A stretch of DNA of 64,000 nucleotides from Megaustenia siamemsis (taxonomy: Eukaryota > Mollusca > Gastropoda > Stylommatophora > Ariophantidae), in assembly GCA_032433765.1 (NCBI GenBank), contig JAVIAB010000159.1, forward strand, positions 56,596,833 to 56,660,832. The letters run 5' to 3'. The position numbers were made by a program, and so were the translations under genes. The first letter of the stretch is position 1. Each line of letters opens with the position of its first letter. Below are positions 1-11,757 of the stretch, piece after piece. The notes beneath the pieces were generated by a model. It saw only the letters and a list, made by a program, of their open reading frames with translations. It was not told the origin of the DNA and made no database searches.

Positions 1-453
1 GAGATGATTCCCGATGATTAAATTGTTTCATGAATTGAATATTCCACTTTCATAACCAAATGACGATGCGAGAAATATTTTGCTGCAAGACATACCTCAT
101 CAAAAATGTTCACTACTTCAACCTAAAAAAGGTAGGATCAGAATATAGAATTAAATGTACGTGAAACGATCAATGCGGGTTCAAATGGTCAAATGATTAT
201 CTAGCAGCACAACGAAGTAGCCAACATGTCTAAAACAAATTAGCGTGTTTGTTTTTAAGCGAAGTTAAGTGCAAGTGGTCATCTAATATATATGCTATAT
301 TGGCATGGCAACCTAGGGCTACAGTTCAGCGTGCTTCATATATAAACCATTCCAATGAAAAACAGATCGAAGAGTAAATTTTATGTACGAATATCAGTTA
401 CCTATAAATTTATAGACTCTATAGATTATAAATACTATAAATATATATACTAA
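1..453. other. Unassigned AT-rich sequence
   Basis: No ORF, repeat or splice pattern that I can support. It leads directly into the truncated 5' edge of a LINE fragment. Confidence 0.5.
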
Positions 454-822
454 CTGGAGTCTGTAAAAATGTGGTTTTACAGAAGAATGTTGAGAATACC
501 ATGGACAGCTAAGAAGAGTAATGAACATGTTGTGAAAAAGGCCAAGGCAAAAAGAGAGCTAATTTCCAATATTAGGAAGAAACAATCATCATTTTTTGGC
601 CATGTAATGAGAAGAGAACAACTGGAATATATTGTAACAACTGGGAAAATTGAGGGACGAAGAGATAGAGTAAAGAAAAGAGAAAACAATATCAGACAGC
701 TTAAGAGAATGGCTTGGCAGAAGATCAACAACAGAAATGATAAATAACTGTCGTGATCGAAAATTGTGGAGAGACACGATCACCTACGCCACCAGGCCCG
801 GTACTTAGTGATGATGATGATA
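454..822 (+). pseudogene. LINE-A 3' fragment (end of reverse transcriptase ORF and 3' terminus)
   Basis: This is the C-terminal end of a non-LTR retrotransposon RT protein: WFYRRMLRIPWTAKKS near 469, then FFGHVMRREQLEYIVTTG, and a stop at 745. No RT palm motif remains, so the copy is 5'-truncated, as LINE insertions usually are. The 3' terminus GGTACTTAGTGATGATGATG matches the ends of copies near 19990, 50575, 59344 and 61255, and this defines LINE-A here. The sequence shows the shared C-terminus and tail; assignment to an RTE/Jockey-like clade is inference. Confidence 0.8.
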
Positions 823-1239
823 AATATATAAGTATGCGAGTAGTCTATGTATTGTAATTATTTTATTATACATGTCATGCGATCACTGCTCAAGTTTGAA
901 ACCCACTGTCCACCGCTAGTGGAAGTCTTTGATCGACTTTTGATTGAACTCTCTTAATATTTGGTTTCCAGTGGAGGGTGACTGAAGAGTGACTCCCATA
1001 ATTATTGGTGTATCTGTTGAGTGTATTAAGGTCTAGCAGATTTATTGAGGTGTTTTCTATGTTTGGGATGGGTAAACATGATAGATTTTGTTTCTCTAGT
1101 GTTTGAACTTCTCCATTGACGTTTGAAGTAAATAAGAGGCTGTTGTTCCAAGTATTTCTAGATTGCAAATCCATCGCCATACTTGATGTAGTTGCTGATA
1201 TTGTTTATACAGAAACTTATAATGTAATGACATTTCTCG
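823..1239. other. Unassigned spacer
   Basis: A minus-strand open frame at 890-1180 has no recognisable domain or splice context. Nothing else seen. Confidence 0.4.
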
Positions 1240-2030
1240 GTCGACGCTGATCTTTTATCTTCTTCTCCTTCAACTTCTATCCTTCCTCAGCTGCCGTTGG
1301 CGTCGAGGGGAGAAACAATCTGCGATTCTTTGCTCTTCTGTTGGCCTCTTCTGATGTTATTCCTCCTAGTGACTCTAGTATTCCCTTTATCCATCTCTTT
1401 CTCGGTCTTCCTCTTAATCTGTCGTTTTCGTAGCGTTTGTTTATGGCTCTTTGAGTCATTGTTAGTTCTTTTTGTCTTGTTATGTGGCCGAACCAATTTT
1501 TCTGTTTGTTTCTTTATGTATTCGATGGCTGGTTCAATTTCGAGTTTCTTCCTCAGGTCAGTGTTTCTTACTCTGTCCCTTAAGCTGTTTGCTGTCATTC
1601 TTCTGACACATTTCATTTCGGTGGTCGTTATCTTTCTTATTGTTCTAGAGTCCAGCGTCCAATTCTGGCACTAATAGCACAGAGTTGGTAGAAAAATTGA
1701 TTTGTATATTGCCCTTTTTGCTTCCGTAGTTATTGCTTTGTTTTTCAATAGTGTTAATACTTGGCCTATAACTTGGCATGCTTTGTTACACCTTATATCT
1801 ATCTCGGTCTCTTGGTTATTGTCTTGTGTTAACGTGCTACCCATATATTTAAAATTGTCTACTTGCTTCAAAGATGTATTATATATTATGATGTTTAGTT
1901 TTTCTTTCTTTTTCGCTATTGCCATTACTTCGGTTTTGCTTATGTTCATCTTCATGTTGTATTGTTTACAAGTGTTGTTTAGCCTGTTGATATGTTCTTG
2001 TAGGTCCTCAGGTTTCTCCATTATTTTGGC
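1240..2030 (-). pseudogene. LINE-E reverse transcriptase C-terminal fragment
   Basis: On the minus strand the frame from 2021 reads as the end of an RT palm and thumb: NISKTEVMAI, then FKYMGSTLTQD, then IYKSIFLPTLCY. It continues through frame changes into KCVRRMTANSLRDRVRNTDL and a basic C-terminus with RLRGRPRKRWIKGI near 1400. This is the classic ending of LINE ORF2 proteins. The catalytic YADD region would lie just upstream of 2030 and is missing. At least one frameshift separates the two halves, so the copy is dead. It differs from LINE-A in its C-terminus. Confidence 0.75.
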
Positions 2031-2104
2031 TCAGAGCACTGTTGTGTGTATGTTACATTATAAAGACGATCTTTTATACAGAAGATAAAGTAATGATATC
2101 CAGC

Positions 2105-2725
2105 AACCGCGTCACTCTCAATGATCGATTATAAATAGATAGTGCAATGTCACCATGCGACCGTGTTGTTCCCACTAGTATATTGTAAATAGATAGTGTA
2201 ATGTCATCAAGCGACCGTGTTGTTCTCACTAGTATATTGTAAATAGATAGTGTAATGACATCAAGCGACCGTGTTGTTCCCACTAGTATATTGTAAATAG
2301 ATAGTGTAATGACATCATGCGACCGTGTTGTTCCCACTAGTATATTGTAAATAGATAGTGTAATGTCATCAAGCGACCGTGTTGTTCTCTCTAGTATATT
2401 GTAAATAGATAGTGTAATGACATCAAGCGACCGTGTTGTTCCCACTAGTATATTGTAAATAGATAGTGTAATGTCACCATGCGACCGTGTTGTTCCCACT
2501 AGTATATTGTAAATAGATAGTGCAATGTCACCATGCGACCGTGTTGTTCCCACTAGTATATTGTAAATAGATAGTGTAATGACATCAAGCGACCGTGTTG
2601 TTCTCACTAGTATATTGTAAATAGATAGTGTAATGACATCAAGCGATCGTGTTGTTCCCACTAGTATATTGTAAATAGATAGTGCAATGTCACCATGCGA
2701 CCGTGTTGTTCTCACTCATATATTG
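2105..2725. repeat. 54-bp satellite, first block (about 11 units)
   Basis: Tandem units of 54 bp, e.g. ACTAGTATATTGTAAATAGA followed by a TAGTGTAATGACATCAAGCG-like half. Because 54 is a multiple of 3, the minus strand stays open for 213 codons; that is a by-product of the unit, not a gene. The block is interrupted at 2725 by an RNase H LINE insertion and continues after it at 3248. Confidence 0.95.
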
Positions 2726-3247
2726 CGTTATTGACTTTTTGCGGGTCATCATCATTCACTCCGAACATGTCCATTGGTGCTCGGATCCCCTCCTCAACAA
2801 GTCCCGCAGAGTCCAGCGACTGACGACTCCAGTTCTATGTTGGTTGATAAGTCTTCTTACATGGCCACTAAGTTTCTCATTTCTGGCTGTGCCCATCTTA
2901 ACTCCCATTTCCATCATCCGAAGAAGTGACGTGGATCTGTGTTTGTCGAAATCCTGTGCTCTTCTCACATCTTGGAGGGCATTGATAATGTCCACCTGAT
3001 CCATTGGTTGCCCGTCCTCAACGACAGCGCAGCTAGCCAACCTATCTGCTCTTTCGTTTCCCAGTACTCCCGCATGTCCAGGGACATAGAAAAAAGTGAC
3101 CTTACGTATTTTGGACTTCTGGAACGACTCTATCCATTGCAGTGCGTACAGAGCCTGCCTCCACTTTTTTTATCATGCTCATCGAATCTCTCAGTATGCA
3201 TGTGTGGGTGTAGTCTTGTGGCTATAAACATTTTAATGCCTTGGTCG
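2726..3247 (-). mobile_element. 5'-truncated RNase H LINE inserted in the 54-bp satellite, 15-bp TSD
   Basis: The minus strand encodes the end of a LINE-type ribonuclease H domain, including GHAGVLGNERADRLAS with the last catalytic Asp, followed by a conserved tail (SLLRMMEMGVKMGTARNEK, LINQHRTGVVSRWTLRDLL). Identical 15-bp copies of CTCACTCATATATTG flank it at 2711-2725 and 3248-3262, so the 522-bp insertion edges are exact. The 3' end, at the left on the plus strand, is the ACCCGCAAA.. terminus shared with copies at 11758, 26671 and 45551. The frame is interrupted near 3100-3200, so the copy is inactive. Confidence 0.9.
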
Positions 3248-4030
3248 CTCACTCATATATTGTAAATAGATTATGTAATGACATCAAACGACTGTGTTGT
3301 TCCAACTCATATATTGTAAGTAAAGTACCCCCGTCACGCCAAGTGGCGTATAGGGAATATGGTGTTAGTGACCATACATTTTACAGACCTTCGGCACATT
3401 TTTGGGTAATGTGGTCGGTATTACGCTCGTGTCGCTTTACTTTCCGAAAAAGAAATCCGCTACCCATTAAAGGCTGGGTGAACCTGGAAGCCGTCGGCAT
3501 GGGATCGACCCTTGTCCTTTATAGTCCAGTTCACTAACCACTGAGCTAACGCGACTCACTCATATTTTGTAGATAAATAATGTAATGACATCAAGCGACC
3601 GTGTTGTTCCCACTCAAATATTGTAAATAGATAATGTAATGACATCAAGCGACCGTGTTGTTCCCACTCAAATAGTGTAAATAGATAATGTAATGACATC
3701 AAGCGGCTGTGTTGTTCCCACTCAAATATTGTAAATAGATAATGTAATGACATCAAGCGACAGTGTTGTTCACACTCAAATATTGTAAATAAATAATGTA
3801 ATGACTTCAAGCGACCGTGTTGTTCCCACTCAAATATTGTAAATAAATAATGTAATGACTTCAAGCGACAGTGTTGTTCCCACTCAAATATTGTAAAAAA
3901 AAATAATGTAATGACTTCAAGCGACAGTGTTGTTCCCACTCAAATATTGTAAAAAAAAATAATGTAATGACTTCAAGCGACAGTGTTGTTCCCACTCAAA
4001 TATTGTAAATAGATAATGTAATGACATCAC
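3248..4030. repeat. 54-bp satellite, second block, interrupted by an S1 SINE
   Basis: Continuation of the satellite with a variant unit (ACTCAAATATTGTAAATAGA + TAATGTAATGACATCAAGCG). Some units gain a few A residues in a poly-A stretch near 3895 and 3950. One unit lies between the RNase H LINE and the SINE (3248-3318); eight or nine more follow to about 4030. Confidence 0.9.
3319..3557 (-). mobile_element. S1 tRNA-derived SINE, copy 1
   Basis: Read on the minus strand it begins with a tRNA-like head: TTAGCTCAGTGGTTAGTGAA fits a pol III A box, and GGGTCGATCCC is a B box with one base deleted. The body is shared by all S1 copies, and it ends in GGGGGTACTTTAC. It lies inside the 54-bp satellite. 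The flanks ACTCATATATTGTA (3305-3318) and ACTCATATTTTGTA (3558-3571) differ at one base, but since the host is tandemly repeated the TSD is only suggestive. Confidence 0.85.
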
Positions 4031-4496
4031 CAAATAACAAACCTGCACGTCCCTCTTGTGAACAGATGTACAGGTCACTATCCTCTATACTTGTTATGAC
4101 TGAGGTGTCTTCACGAGAATGGCAATCAGACCTGTACCCTCGAGCACATTTCAGGGCGATGTTTGACACTCTGTTTCATAGAAACGGCCAATAGATGTGT
4201 CAAGTTACTGGGAAAATGTTATATTAGTAAATCATCATCATGTGTCGTTCTTTGCGTGTAAATGTGTTATACATGTCCACAACCTTCTACCCCAACAATC
4301 AGTTAATTCATCTCCCAGTTTTGCAAGCATTATGATTTCATTTGATGTATTTTCACATATAGCCAACCATTCTCTCAATTTCTCAATCTGTCACCTGAAA
4401 ATCCAATGGTCTCATCCCAGTTTATGGTGAAATAATAACTGATTATTTCCGTTGCTAGCGATGGTCACTCTCGTTTCTTTGGTCTCTTGTAGAGAG
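4031..4496. other. Unassigned spacer
   Basis: Between satellite and LINE-B. No domain or repeat recognised; the small open frames are AT-rich and unsupported. Confidence 0.4.
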
Positions 4497-6480
4497 AGTC
4501 ATCATCTTGTGCCATACTCGTTGGCGTAGGCGACCATGTCCTTCCATAATCTTCTATTCACAGAGCATCGTATCAATTCTGTTGTTGACTGTTTTTCATG
4601 CATGATCCAAAGCTGTTAGATATTTCTCTCTTTTTGTCGTCCCCAATCTCTCTGTTCCTGTATTTTGCCAGTTGTAACCAAGTATTCCAACTTTCCTCTT
4701 CTCATGATGTGCCCAGAAAATGTTGATTGTTTATTTCACTTGTTTTTTTTTTTTTCATGAGCTCCATTTTTGCGTTGCCCTATTTGAGAATTTCCTCGTT
4801 CGTCTTGTTGCTGTCCATGGAACTTTCAACACTCTTGTGAGAAATCTCAACTCTATGGCCTTTAATCGTCTTTTCATTTTTTGGTCTTCTGTCCATTATT
4901 CGCTTCCATAGGTCATAATTGGTTCTGTATAGCACCGATGAATTCTCTTTCTCACTTCTATTGACACAGATTTGTTGCATAAGATACTTTCTTATTTGCT
5001 GAAATGCTATTTTGGCCCTACGTATTCTGATTTTATTTATATGGTGCCTCTGTCATCTGATGTTATTATTGTGCCCAAGTAGTTCACGCGTCGCTCTTGT
5101 TACAAGTTTGTCCTGTTTATTTTTATGCTTTATGATGATGATTATTTTTTTTTTTTTTTTATATGACCATCACTTCTGTTTTCTTACTATTCAGACTTAG
5201 ACCTTTCTTGTTGTCTTCTTTCACTCTTAAGCGTATTATTTCTTGTAGTTCATTCTATGTCTCTGCTATTAATACTGCGTCATCCGCATATCGCAAATTA
5301 TTTATGTTATGACCGTTGACTTCAATTCCTTTTATATATATACTATTGATCTCATAATATTTTCGTTTTGAAGTGAAAACAAATCCGGCGACAGAACACA
5401 GCGTTGTCTGACTCCATGTTTTATATATTAGTACTGTCTTGTTTAGTTGCTAATTCCTATGGCTATTATTTGTCAGCACATGTTTTTTCTTATGATTCGC
5501 ACATTCGTGTCATCAATGTTAAATTTTTCCAGCATATTGATTATTTCCAAACGCTTTTGTGTAGTCTATGATGAACATATATAGGTCTTTCTTAACCTCT
5601 ATTTTCTTTCAATAAATGTTCTTTGGATATATTTTGCATTATTGGTGCCCTTTCCTTCCACAAATCCACATTGTTCCTCACTTATTTCTGGTTTTATTTT
5701 GTTCCTTACACGTCTCATAATGATTCCTAGTAATATTTTCGTTATATGTCTCATGAGACTAATAGTGCGATGGTCTTCGCAACCAGTAGTGTCTGACTTC
5801 TTCGGTATGACTACACAGATAGATTTTAGTAGATCTCCGGGAATGTGTCCAGTGTTATATATGTCATTGAGTAGTGTTTTTATGACTTTTACTTCCAGCT
5901 CTCCTAATGCATTTACTTCGATTGGTGTGTTGTCGAGAGCTGGACTTTTGCCTCTTTTCGTTTGTTGAATTGCATCCTCTACTTCACTCTTAATTATCGG
6001 AGGTCATCTGTCTTTATTTTAATTGTGTTGCTCTGGTCTTTCATCCTCATAGTGTTGACTGATATATTATGTCTATCTTTCCATTATCTTCTCCTGTCCC
6101 ATTATTAAATTTCCTTTTTTTGATTTCACACATCCTGAAACTTGGTCTTATATTCTTCCTGTTAATTCATGTAACTGGCTGTGCATACGTTTTGAGATTT
6201 TTTTTTCCATTTCTTCTCATTTCCGTTTTAACCATCCTTCCGTTGTCTCCCTGCATTTGTTTTTGATCTTTGTGCAATATTGTATGTCTGTTCTTCTTTC
6301 TAATATTTTCGTCAATTTGTTCAAGTGTTTCTTCTGCCATACATTTCTTTTTTTTGTAATTTTTGTTTCTACAAAGTAACGACATTTATTTTAGCACCTA
6401 TAGATTAAGAAAAAAAAAAGATATGTTCGGTTAATTCACGAGAGGCCTGTTAACATTTTGCGTGTCCTTCTAATAAGTTG
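4497..6480 (-). pseudogene. LINE-B, long RT-containing fragment (minus strand)
   Basis: A degraded LINE runs right to left. From 6385 the minus strand reads as the linker upstream of RT (EETLEQIDENIRKKNRHTI). The catalytic block NNLRYADDAVLIAE lies near 5275-5330, so this copy keeps an intact YADD. A GCRQRCVLSPDLFSLQ-like motif B near 5380-5410 precedes it. The C-terminus (NEEILK near 4780) and the tail with GTATGGCACAAGATGATGAC near 4500 match the end of the copy at 60199. Many stops and frameshifts show it is a pseudogene. Its upstream boundary near 6480 coincides with the start of homology in the LINE at 57690. Confidence 0.85.
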
Positions 6481-6534
6481 ATTCTATGTTTTAATGATAC
6501 GATTTTTCCTGGCACAAATCTGCTCCATCATTAC

Positions 6535-6654
6535 CTCGACAACAGTTTATAATTTGGGAAATTACTGTTGTTTGCACAGAAAAGCCATCAACATAGTTTT
6601 GCTGGTAGATGTTAAGAGCGAACTGTTTTAATTCACATGTCATTAGTGTCATTG
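6535..6654 (-). CDS. Candidate diverged exon downstream of A5 (uncertain)
   Basis: On the minus strand TTTCCAG precedes 6654 and GTAATG follows 6535, giving a 120-bp open segment. The peptide contains MTCELKQFALNIYQQ and ends INCCR. The C-x-LK start and the final CR resemble type A exons (C-x2-LK-x-C ... LCR), and it lies on the right strand just downstream of A5. However, it lacks the second cysteine of C-x5-C, its donor is phase 1 rather than 2, and no B exon separates it from A5. It may be a diverged exon, a relic or chance. Confidence 0.3.
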
Positions 6655-7415
6655 CTGGAAATCCCAGGTCGACACTCAACAACTGACCAGTTTTGATCTC
6701 AACATTTGCTCCAAAGCTCATAATTGCCATTGTTCTTCCTTTTTTGTTTTACACAGCAAAGTGGAAACTATGTGGGTTGCATGTTTTATTTAATTTTGTA
6801 TTTATATAAAACTCATTGATTTGTGGCAGGTTTTAATTTATACATACAATTTTTGACTTATAAAATATTATCCACTTCATCTTTCTATTATCTTTACAGT
6901 TAATGCTTCCTTCTTGTATTTCACTTCACCCCTTTCCTAAGATCACATTTAATGCTTCCACTTTATATCTGCCTTCAACTTTCTACTTACATCTCCTTTC
7001 ATCTCTTCCTTTCTCTGACTTATTTTCTAGCTACAGTTTCTTTAAATATGAATTCCGATACTAAAAGAGACATGTAAATAAACTACGAGCTTAAATGTCT
7101 TTTCATATAAACATTTCTACCTAAAGTAGGTGTGAATTATTTATTTAACGAAATGACAGATGCTCTTACCAGATAGTTTTTTTGCAGGAGACAAACTGAT
7201 CATCAGAAACAACACATCATTGGGCAAGTGTTTCAGTGAATTTAGTCTGTTGATATGTAAGAAAGGGACGGACAGCCCTTTCTGGATTCGGATGTAGTGT
7301 ACATGTCTTTAGCTACAATTTCCTCTACCATGTTTCCCTACAAGATGTGCCACTCAATACGCAAATAGTTCGAGTATAAAGCTGCAGGTTACTACCACTC
7401 TTTCCACACACTTAC
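6655..7415. other. Intron-like spacer next to exon A5
   Basis: AT-rich with pyrimidine-rich patches (6900-7030). A plus-strand acceptor-like TTTTTTTGCAG near 7185 has no convincing exon after it. No B-type exon, which the A/B alternation would predict, was found. Confidence 0.4.
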
Positions 7416-7554
7416 TCGCAATAATGGTTGAGAGTCTCCTCGTTGGAGAAAGTAAAATACGTGTTTTGTTCCCCCATCTCTTCAAAGAAGCTTTTTAGTG
7501 GGCCAAGGCACACATCAATGGCGTCACAAGGGTCCTTCTCCTTGGCGGCAGAAT
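7416..7554 (-). CDS. Exon A5 of the six-cysteine repeat gene
   Basis: Minus-strand exon with acceptor ATATTTAG before 7554 and an excellent donor GTAAGT after 7416; 139 bp, phase 1 to 2. The peptide includes KDPCDAIDVCLGPLKSFFEE and ends ETLNHYC plus two bases. It shows the family hallmark C-x5-C and a terminal Cys at the exon end. It is longer than other A exons by about 5-8 codons between the second and third Cys, and its N-terminal part is more divergent, so it may be the last or an early-diverged module. It joins in frame to B4 upstream (..QLA|DSAAK). No B exon was found downstream. Confidence 0.75.
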
Positions 7555-8102
7555 CTAAATATGAGATAAACAGCGAGTACTGGAGATGGAGATATGCGAT
7601 GGGATGGTAAATATGAGTTGACGATTTGATGTACAATTAAAATAAATTAGATACATGTGGGTGTATTAGAATATTAGAAAGTTTCAACCGTAGAAGAGTA
7701 TAATGAAACTGTTTGAGGCGAGCTGCGATTATAGCAGGTGTACGCTCAGATAGTTAATGGGAAGGTACCCGTCAATCGAGTCAGGCTCAATTATTGGTCA
7801 AAACATTACAGTGGAAGGTAGGTTATCATAACCTGTATCATAGTTCATACTTTAAATTCAACGAATCTATCATTCTGATGGAGCCAGGCGCATAGTCACT
7901 TTTAAAATTTTTTTGTTTGTAAAACAAAGTTCTCCACCAAAACCTAAAGGCGTGTATATAACAAGGTGTTAGTCCTATGGTTTAGAATAAACACATGCAC
8001 ACATTTATCTATAGAAGCTGTCGATAACACGTTATACCGCTTTACCTTCGCAGAACAATCATGTAGTGATTCAAGCTGAGTGAACCTTGTGGCCCTTGAT
8101 GA
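7555..8102. other. Intron B4-A5, unassigned part
   Basis: AT-rich, no recognised repeat or ORF; runs into the 136-bp tandem block. Confidence 0.4.
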
Positions 8103-8600
8103 CTACATACGTCTGAGATTAGAAGGAGAGAATACAATAATCGCGATCTATCTTTTCTCCTCTCTCGCTCTCTTCATGTTAAGACGTTTGTGGTCACACT
8201 ATGTGGACCGCTTATAATGGGATACTATCATTGTTAAACTGCATACGTCTGAGATTAGAAGGAGAGAATAAAATAATCGCGATCTATCTTTTCTCCTCTC
8301 TCGCTCTCTTCATGTTAAGACGTTTGTGGTCACAATATGTGGACCGCTTATAATGGGATACTATCATTGTTAAACTGCATACGTCTGAGATTAGAAGGGG
8401 AGAATAAAATAATCGCGATCTATCTTTTTTCCTCTCTTGCTCTCTTCATGTTAAGACGTTTGTGGTCACAATATGTGGACCGCTTATAATGGGATACAAT
8501 TATTGTTAAACTGCATACGTCTGAGATTAGAAGGAGAGAATAAAATAATCGCGATCTATCTTTTTTTTCCTCTCTTGCTCTCTTCATCTTAATAGGTGTT
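8103..8600. repeat. 136-bp tandem repeat, about 3.6 copies
   Basis: The marker GTCTGAGATTAGAAGG recurs at 8111, 8247, 8383 and 8519, a period of exactly 136. Units contain AATCGCGATCTATC and a pyrimidine tract. The copies are nearly identical, with a slightly longer T run in the last. Lies in the B4-A5 intron. Confidence 0.95.
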
Positions 8601-8911
8601 AGGTCATAATGTGTGGTCCGCGTATCACCAGGATGGTGCCCGCAGTTCTCTCTAGTCGTCGTAGAGTCCAATCAGTTGTTGTGTCCCTTTCTTTTGCAGG
8701 TTTGACATCAATGGCCAGCTTGGGTATAACTCTCTTAACGAGGGTGTTCCTGATTGTAGCCCCTCCTCCTTGGTTGTGTTCAATTGTGTGAGCTATATAT
8801 AATCGGCACTATATGTTGAGTAGTTTAGTTGAGTATATATGAGTGTGTAGTTGTAGCCTATTCTGAGAGGGAAATAATAGTCGGTGAGTACTCTGTTTGC
8901 TGGTTTATGGT
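8601..8911. other. Unassigned spacer
   Basis: Slightly GC-richer than its surroundings around 8620-8780, with a short plus-strand open frame but no domain. May be an old repeat. Confidence 0.35.
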
Positions 8912-9190
8912 GTTATTCTATCTATCTATCTATTGACCGTTCGAGCCGTAAACGGCCCATAGGGCGTAGACCAAGATACACCTTCTCCTATCTGAATTTT
9001 TTGTTCTGGCAGTTTTATTTTAAGGATATTTTATCAAATCTCGCCATCTGTCTCTGTTCTGTGCAAGCAGTTCTATCTCATTGAGGGAGCCGATTCCTGC
9101 TGATCTTGCCTCTCTCATCAATGTTCTTCTCAGTGTCTCCCTGGGTCTTCCTCTTTTTCTCTTACCTGTTGTTTCCCATATGAGGGCTTG
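8912..9190 (-). pseudogene. LINE-F 3' end with short GATA tail
   Basis: On the minus strand it reads RETLRRTLMREARSAGIGSL then NEIELLAQNRDRWRDLI, the usual C-terminus of LINE RT proteins. The 3' end is followed by a short (GATA)n tail, seen on the plus strand as four TCTA units at 8911-8930. The same 3' end and tail occur at 36085-39600, where the tail has expanded to about 300 bp. Only the last 90 or so codons remain. Confidence 0.75.
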
Positions 9191-9496
9191 CTTCGCTATT
9201 CGGTTATTTATGGTGTTATTACAGGCTGTTTAATTGTAGTCTCTGATTCCAAATGTGCTTCCTTAAATAGTTGTGGCCTTTGTATAACTTCATTGGATGA
9301 GTGCTTCTGTGCTTATCTGCTGCCGATCAACTGTCACATTTTCAGCATAGGCCACTGCTGTGACTATGGAGCTTCTTGCGTTATTTCTACTCAATGTATG
9401 TTCTCTCTGTTATTGTATTGCACTCATAGTCATCAGGTCGCATGTTATTTGCAGAAGTTTGATTGTGTAACACCCGGTCTGAAATAATCTGTCTCC

Positions 9497-10250
9497 AGCC
9501 AGATCTCCCACTCCCTCTGTTGTCATGATCAAGGTCTACGTGCAACCTTCAAACCAGTTTCTTTTTGGTCTGCCCCTTATGCGTCGCCCATAAACCACAT
9601 CTTCAATTATTGTTCTTTACAGCAATCTGTTCACGTGGTCATATTATATTAGTTTCATCTGCAGAATGGTGTTTATAAGGTAGTTCCTTTTAATGTTTAC
9701 GCATTTTAATATGTCTTTATTGCTTGTTTTTATTATCCAATGTATTTTAAGGATTTAATTGAAACATTTTGTTTCGAATGAATCAATTGTTTCATATCTG
9801 CTTGTGAGGGTCCATGATTCACAATAATATGTTCTTATCTGTATGATACATGCCCTCAACAATTTCAATTTTTTCTGTCTTGCTAGTGTTCTTCCACATT
9901 AATTTCGTGACGTTTAGTTTTTCTGTTCCTGTTGATAGCCTTCTTTTGATATCTTTTCTGGTTTATTGTTGTCTTTTTTAGGGTTTCCTTTTAGCTCTGT
10001 CAATATACATTATCTTAGTTTTCTGTATGTTTAGATAAGAGATTTGCTTGATGCTGTATTTTTTAACACACTCAACTATATCTTTTAATCCCTTTGCAAT
10101 ACAAAACATGCATGTTGTCAGGATTATTTATCATCACTTGCCGATTCTCCGTTAACAGTTTATATTTTGTCATGTATTGCTTTGACTATTGCTCCGTTGT
10201 GGTCATCGATTGTGACATGGATTAGTTAGTATTACCTCAACACCAGTGGT
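9497..10250 (-). pseudogene. Degraded LINE fragment (minus strand)
   Basis: Minus-strand pieces such as KQISYLNIQKTKIMYIDRAK (near 10010-10060) and REQIAVKNN-like text (near 9620) look like the region after the YADD motif and the C-terminal domain of an RT. The frame is broken many times. Family not assigned. Confidence 0.5.
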
Positions 10251-11757
10251 TTGATATTACTTGAAGAAAGATGATTATTTAAAGAGTGTTTTTATAAATG
10301 TCCACTTAACATTTATATTTCTTTGTTCCAGTAGTAGAACAATGTAAACTATCACCCGCATGTCCAACAACGGGCAAGTCTTCCTCTGATGTTGTGTTGG
10401 TGCGATGTTTGCTTAAACTTCATTGTCCGGGAATTAAATTAACTTGAAGTGGATGTTGATGATTTGTGTTCTCGTTTGTAGCAAGCTCTGATATCTGCGC
10501 CGTTCAATCCATATTTGAACGGTGAGACATTCAACACGTTTAACACATTTCTATTTAAAAAGCTGTAATCTTTCTGGATATATTCTTTCTTTGCCTTCCT
10601 GGTTAGTCCATTAAGCAATGTCACAATGGATAAGTGAAATGTATTGATCCTTTATTTGTGATGGCCCCAAAGCAAACATGTGCTATATAGCTATTCATGA
10701 CAGTAGTACGCAGGTGCTTCCTTTATGGATACACGTGTGATTTTCATGAATGTAGCACAGTGATCCAGCCATGTGGAAGATGCACTAATTGCCTGACATT
10801 ACGACTGGCACGATGTATTATCACTATGATTCACTAGATAGGTGTGACCAATAGCTTGGTGCAGCGATCATTTGGGAGAGTCAACTGGGAAAGTTAACAC
10901 CTACATACGTATACATATGCTCCTAATACCACGGACGAACATATTCAAAATATTTCAGCCCGTAATATCAGCGGCAGGGGAGAAGAACACTTAGATATGT
11001 GCCAGTTATGTGGCTATTTGTTGCTGCATAATAATAGCATTAGCTACGATATTATGGTTTATTGTCGCCTTAAACAATTACAATTATTGTACATCATGTA
11101 ATATAACAAAAATATTGACACCTTTAATAGATGTATTTCCTTCTCAGACATATGTGAACGTTATGTCCCAAGATTATGGAAAATGGGTCAGACCAATTAT
11201 AAAACTACAGATTAGTAATGTTCAAATGGGGTTCCAAAATGATAGTGTATGTACTGACGCACTATTCACCCTCATGCATCTAGCGGAAAAGACGATAGAT
11301 GATAATTTGTACATAACTTTCATAAAACAAAAAAACTGTATTTAGCAGAGTAAATAGAGAACAACTATGAGAGATACTAGCAACATTCGAATTTAGTCAA
11401 CATTTAACTGTTAACATGTAAAAGTCTCTACATTAACTGCAGCTACGCAGTGACGAATAGCAGCAGGATACATATACTAGTTCGAAGTTAGATCAAGCGT
11501 AAGACAAATGTGCGCACTATCTCCCATATGTATAGTATCAACGTGGACTACGTATATAAGTTAGTCAACCCACCGGAGACAGAGGAAATTACAAGCTACT
11601 ATTTGCAGACGAGCATTCACTGGACAAAGCTTGTCAGATCATCGGACAAGTGTCACCCTGCTGTCCAACAAGGAAATAACACGGGGGAGATAAGATCAGA
11701 AACTAAGAATTGAGGGGGAATAAAACACTAGAAATAATTTCAGCCATAGCATACTGT
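10251..11757. other. Intron B4-A5, unassigned stretch with two orphan open frames
   Basis: A minus-strand frame at 10439-10624 (ends NGADIRACYKREH then a Ser/Thr-rich tail and stop) and a plus-strand frame at 11010-11345 (ends FIKQKNCI, stop) are open, but have no recognised domain. The second has an acceptor-like TTCCTTCTCAG at 11137-11147. Neither has the C-x5-C or C-x8-C pattern. No repeats recognised. Confidence 0.35.

Noticed and set aside
890..1180. 96-codon minus-strand frame
   Set aside because: No recognisable feature or splice context.
2074..2715. 213-codon minus-strand frame across the 54-bp satellite
   Set aside because: Period 54 equals 18 codons; openness is automatic.
10439..10624. 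Minus-strand frame considered as a terminal exon of the six-Cys gene
   Set aside because: Phase 2 acceptor would not follow exon B4, pyrimidine tract is weak, and only one Cys is present.
11010..11345. Plus-strand frame ending in FIKQKNCI, with an acceptor-like site
   Set aside because: No ATG start, a single acceptor-like signal, phase and Cys spacing unlike the A/B exons; left as unassigned.
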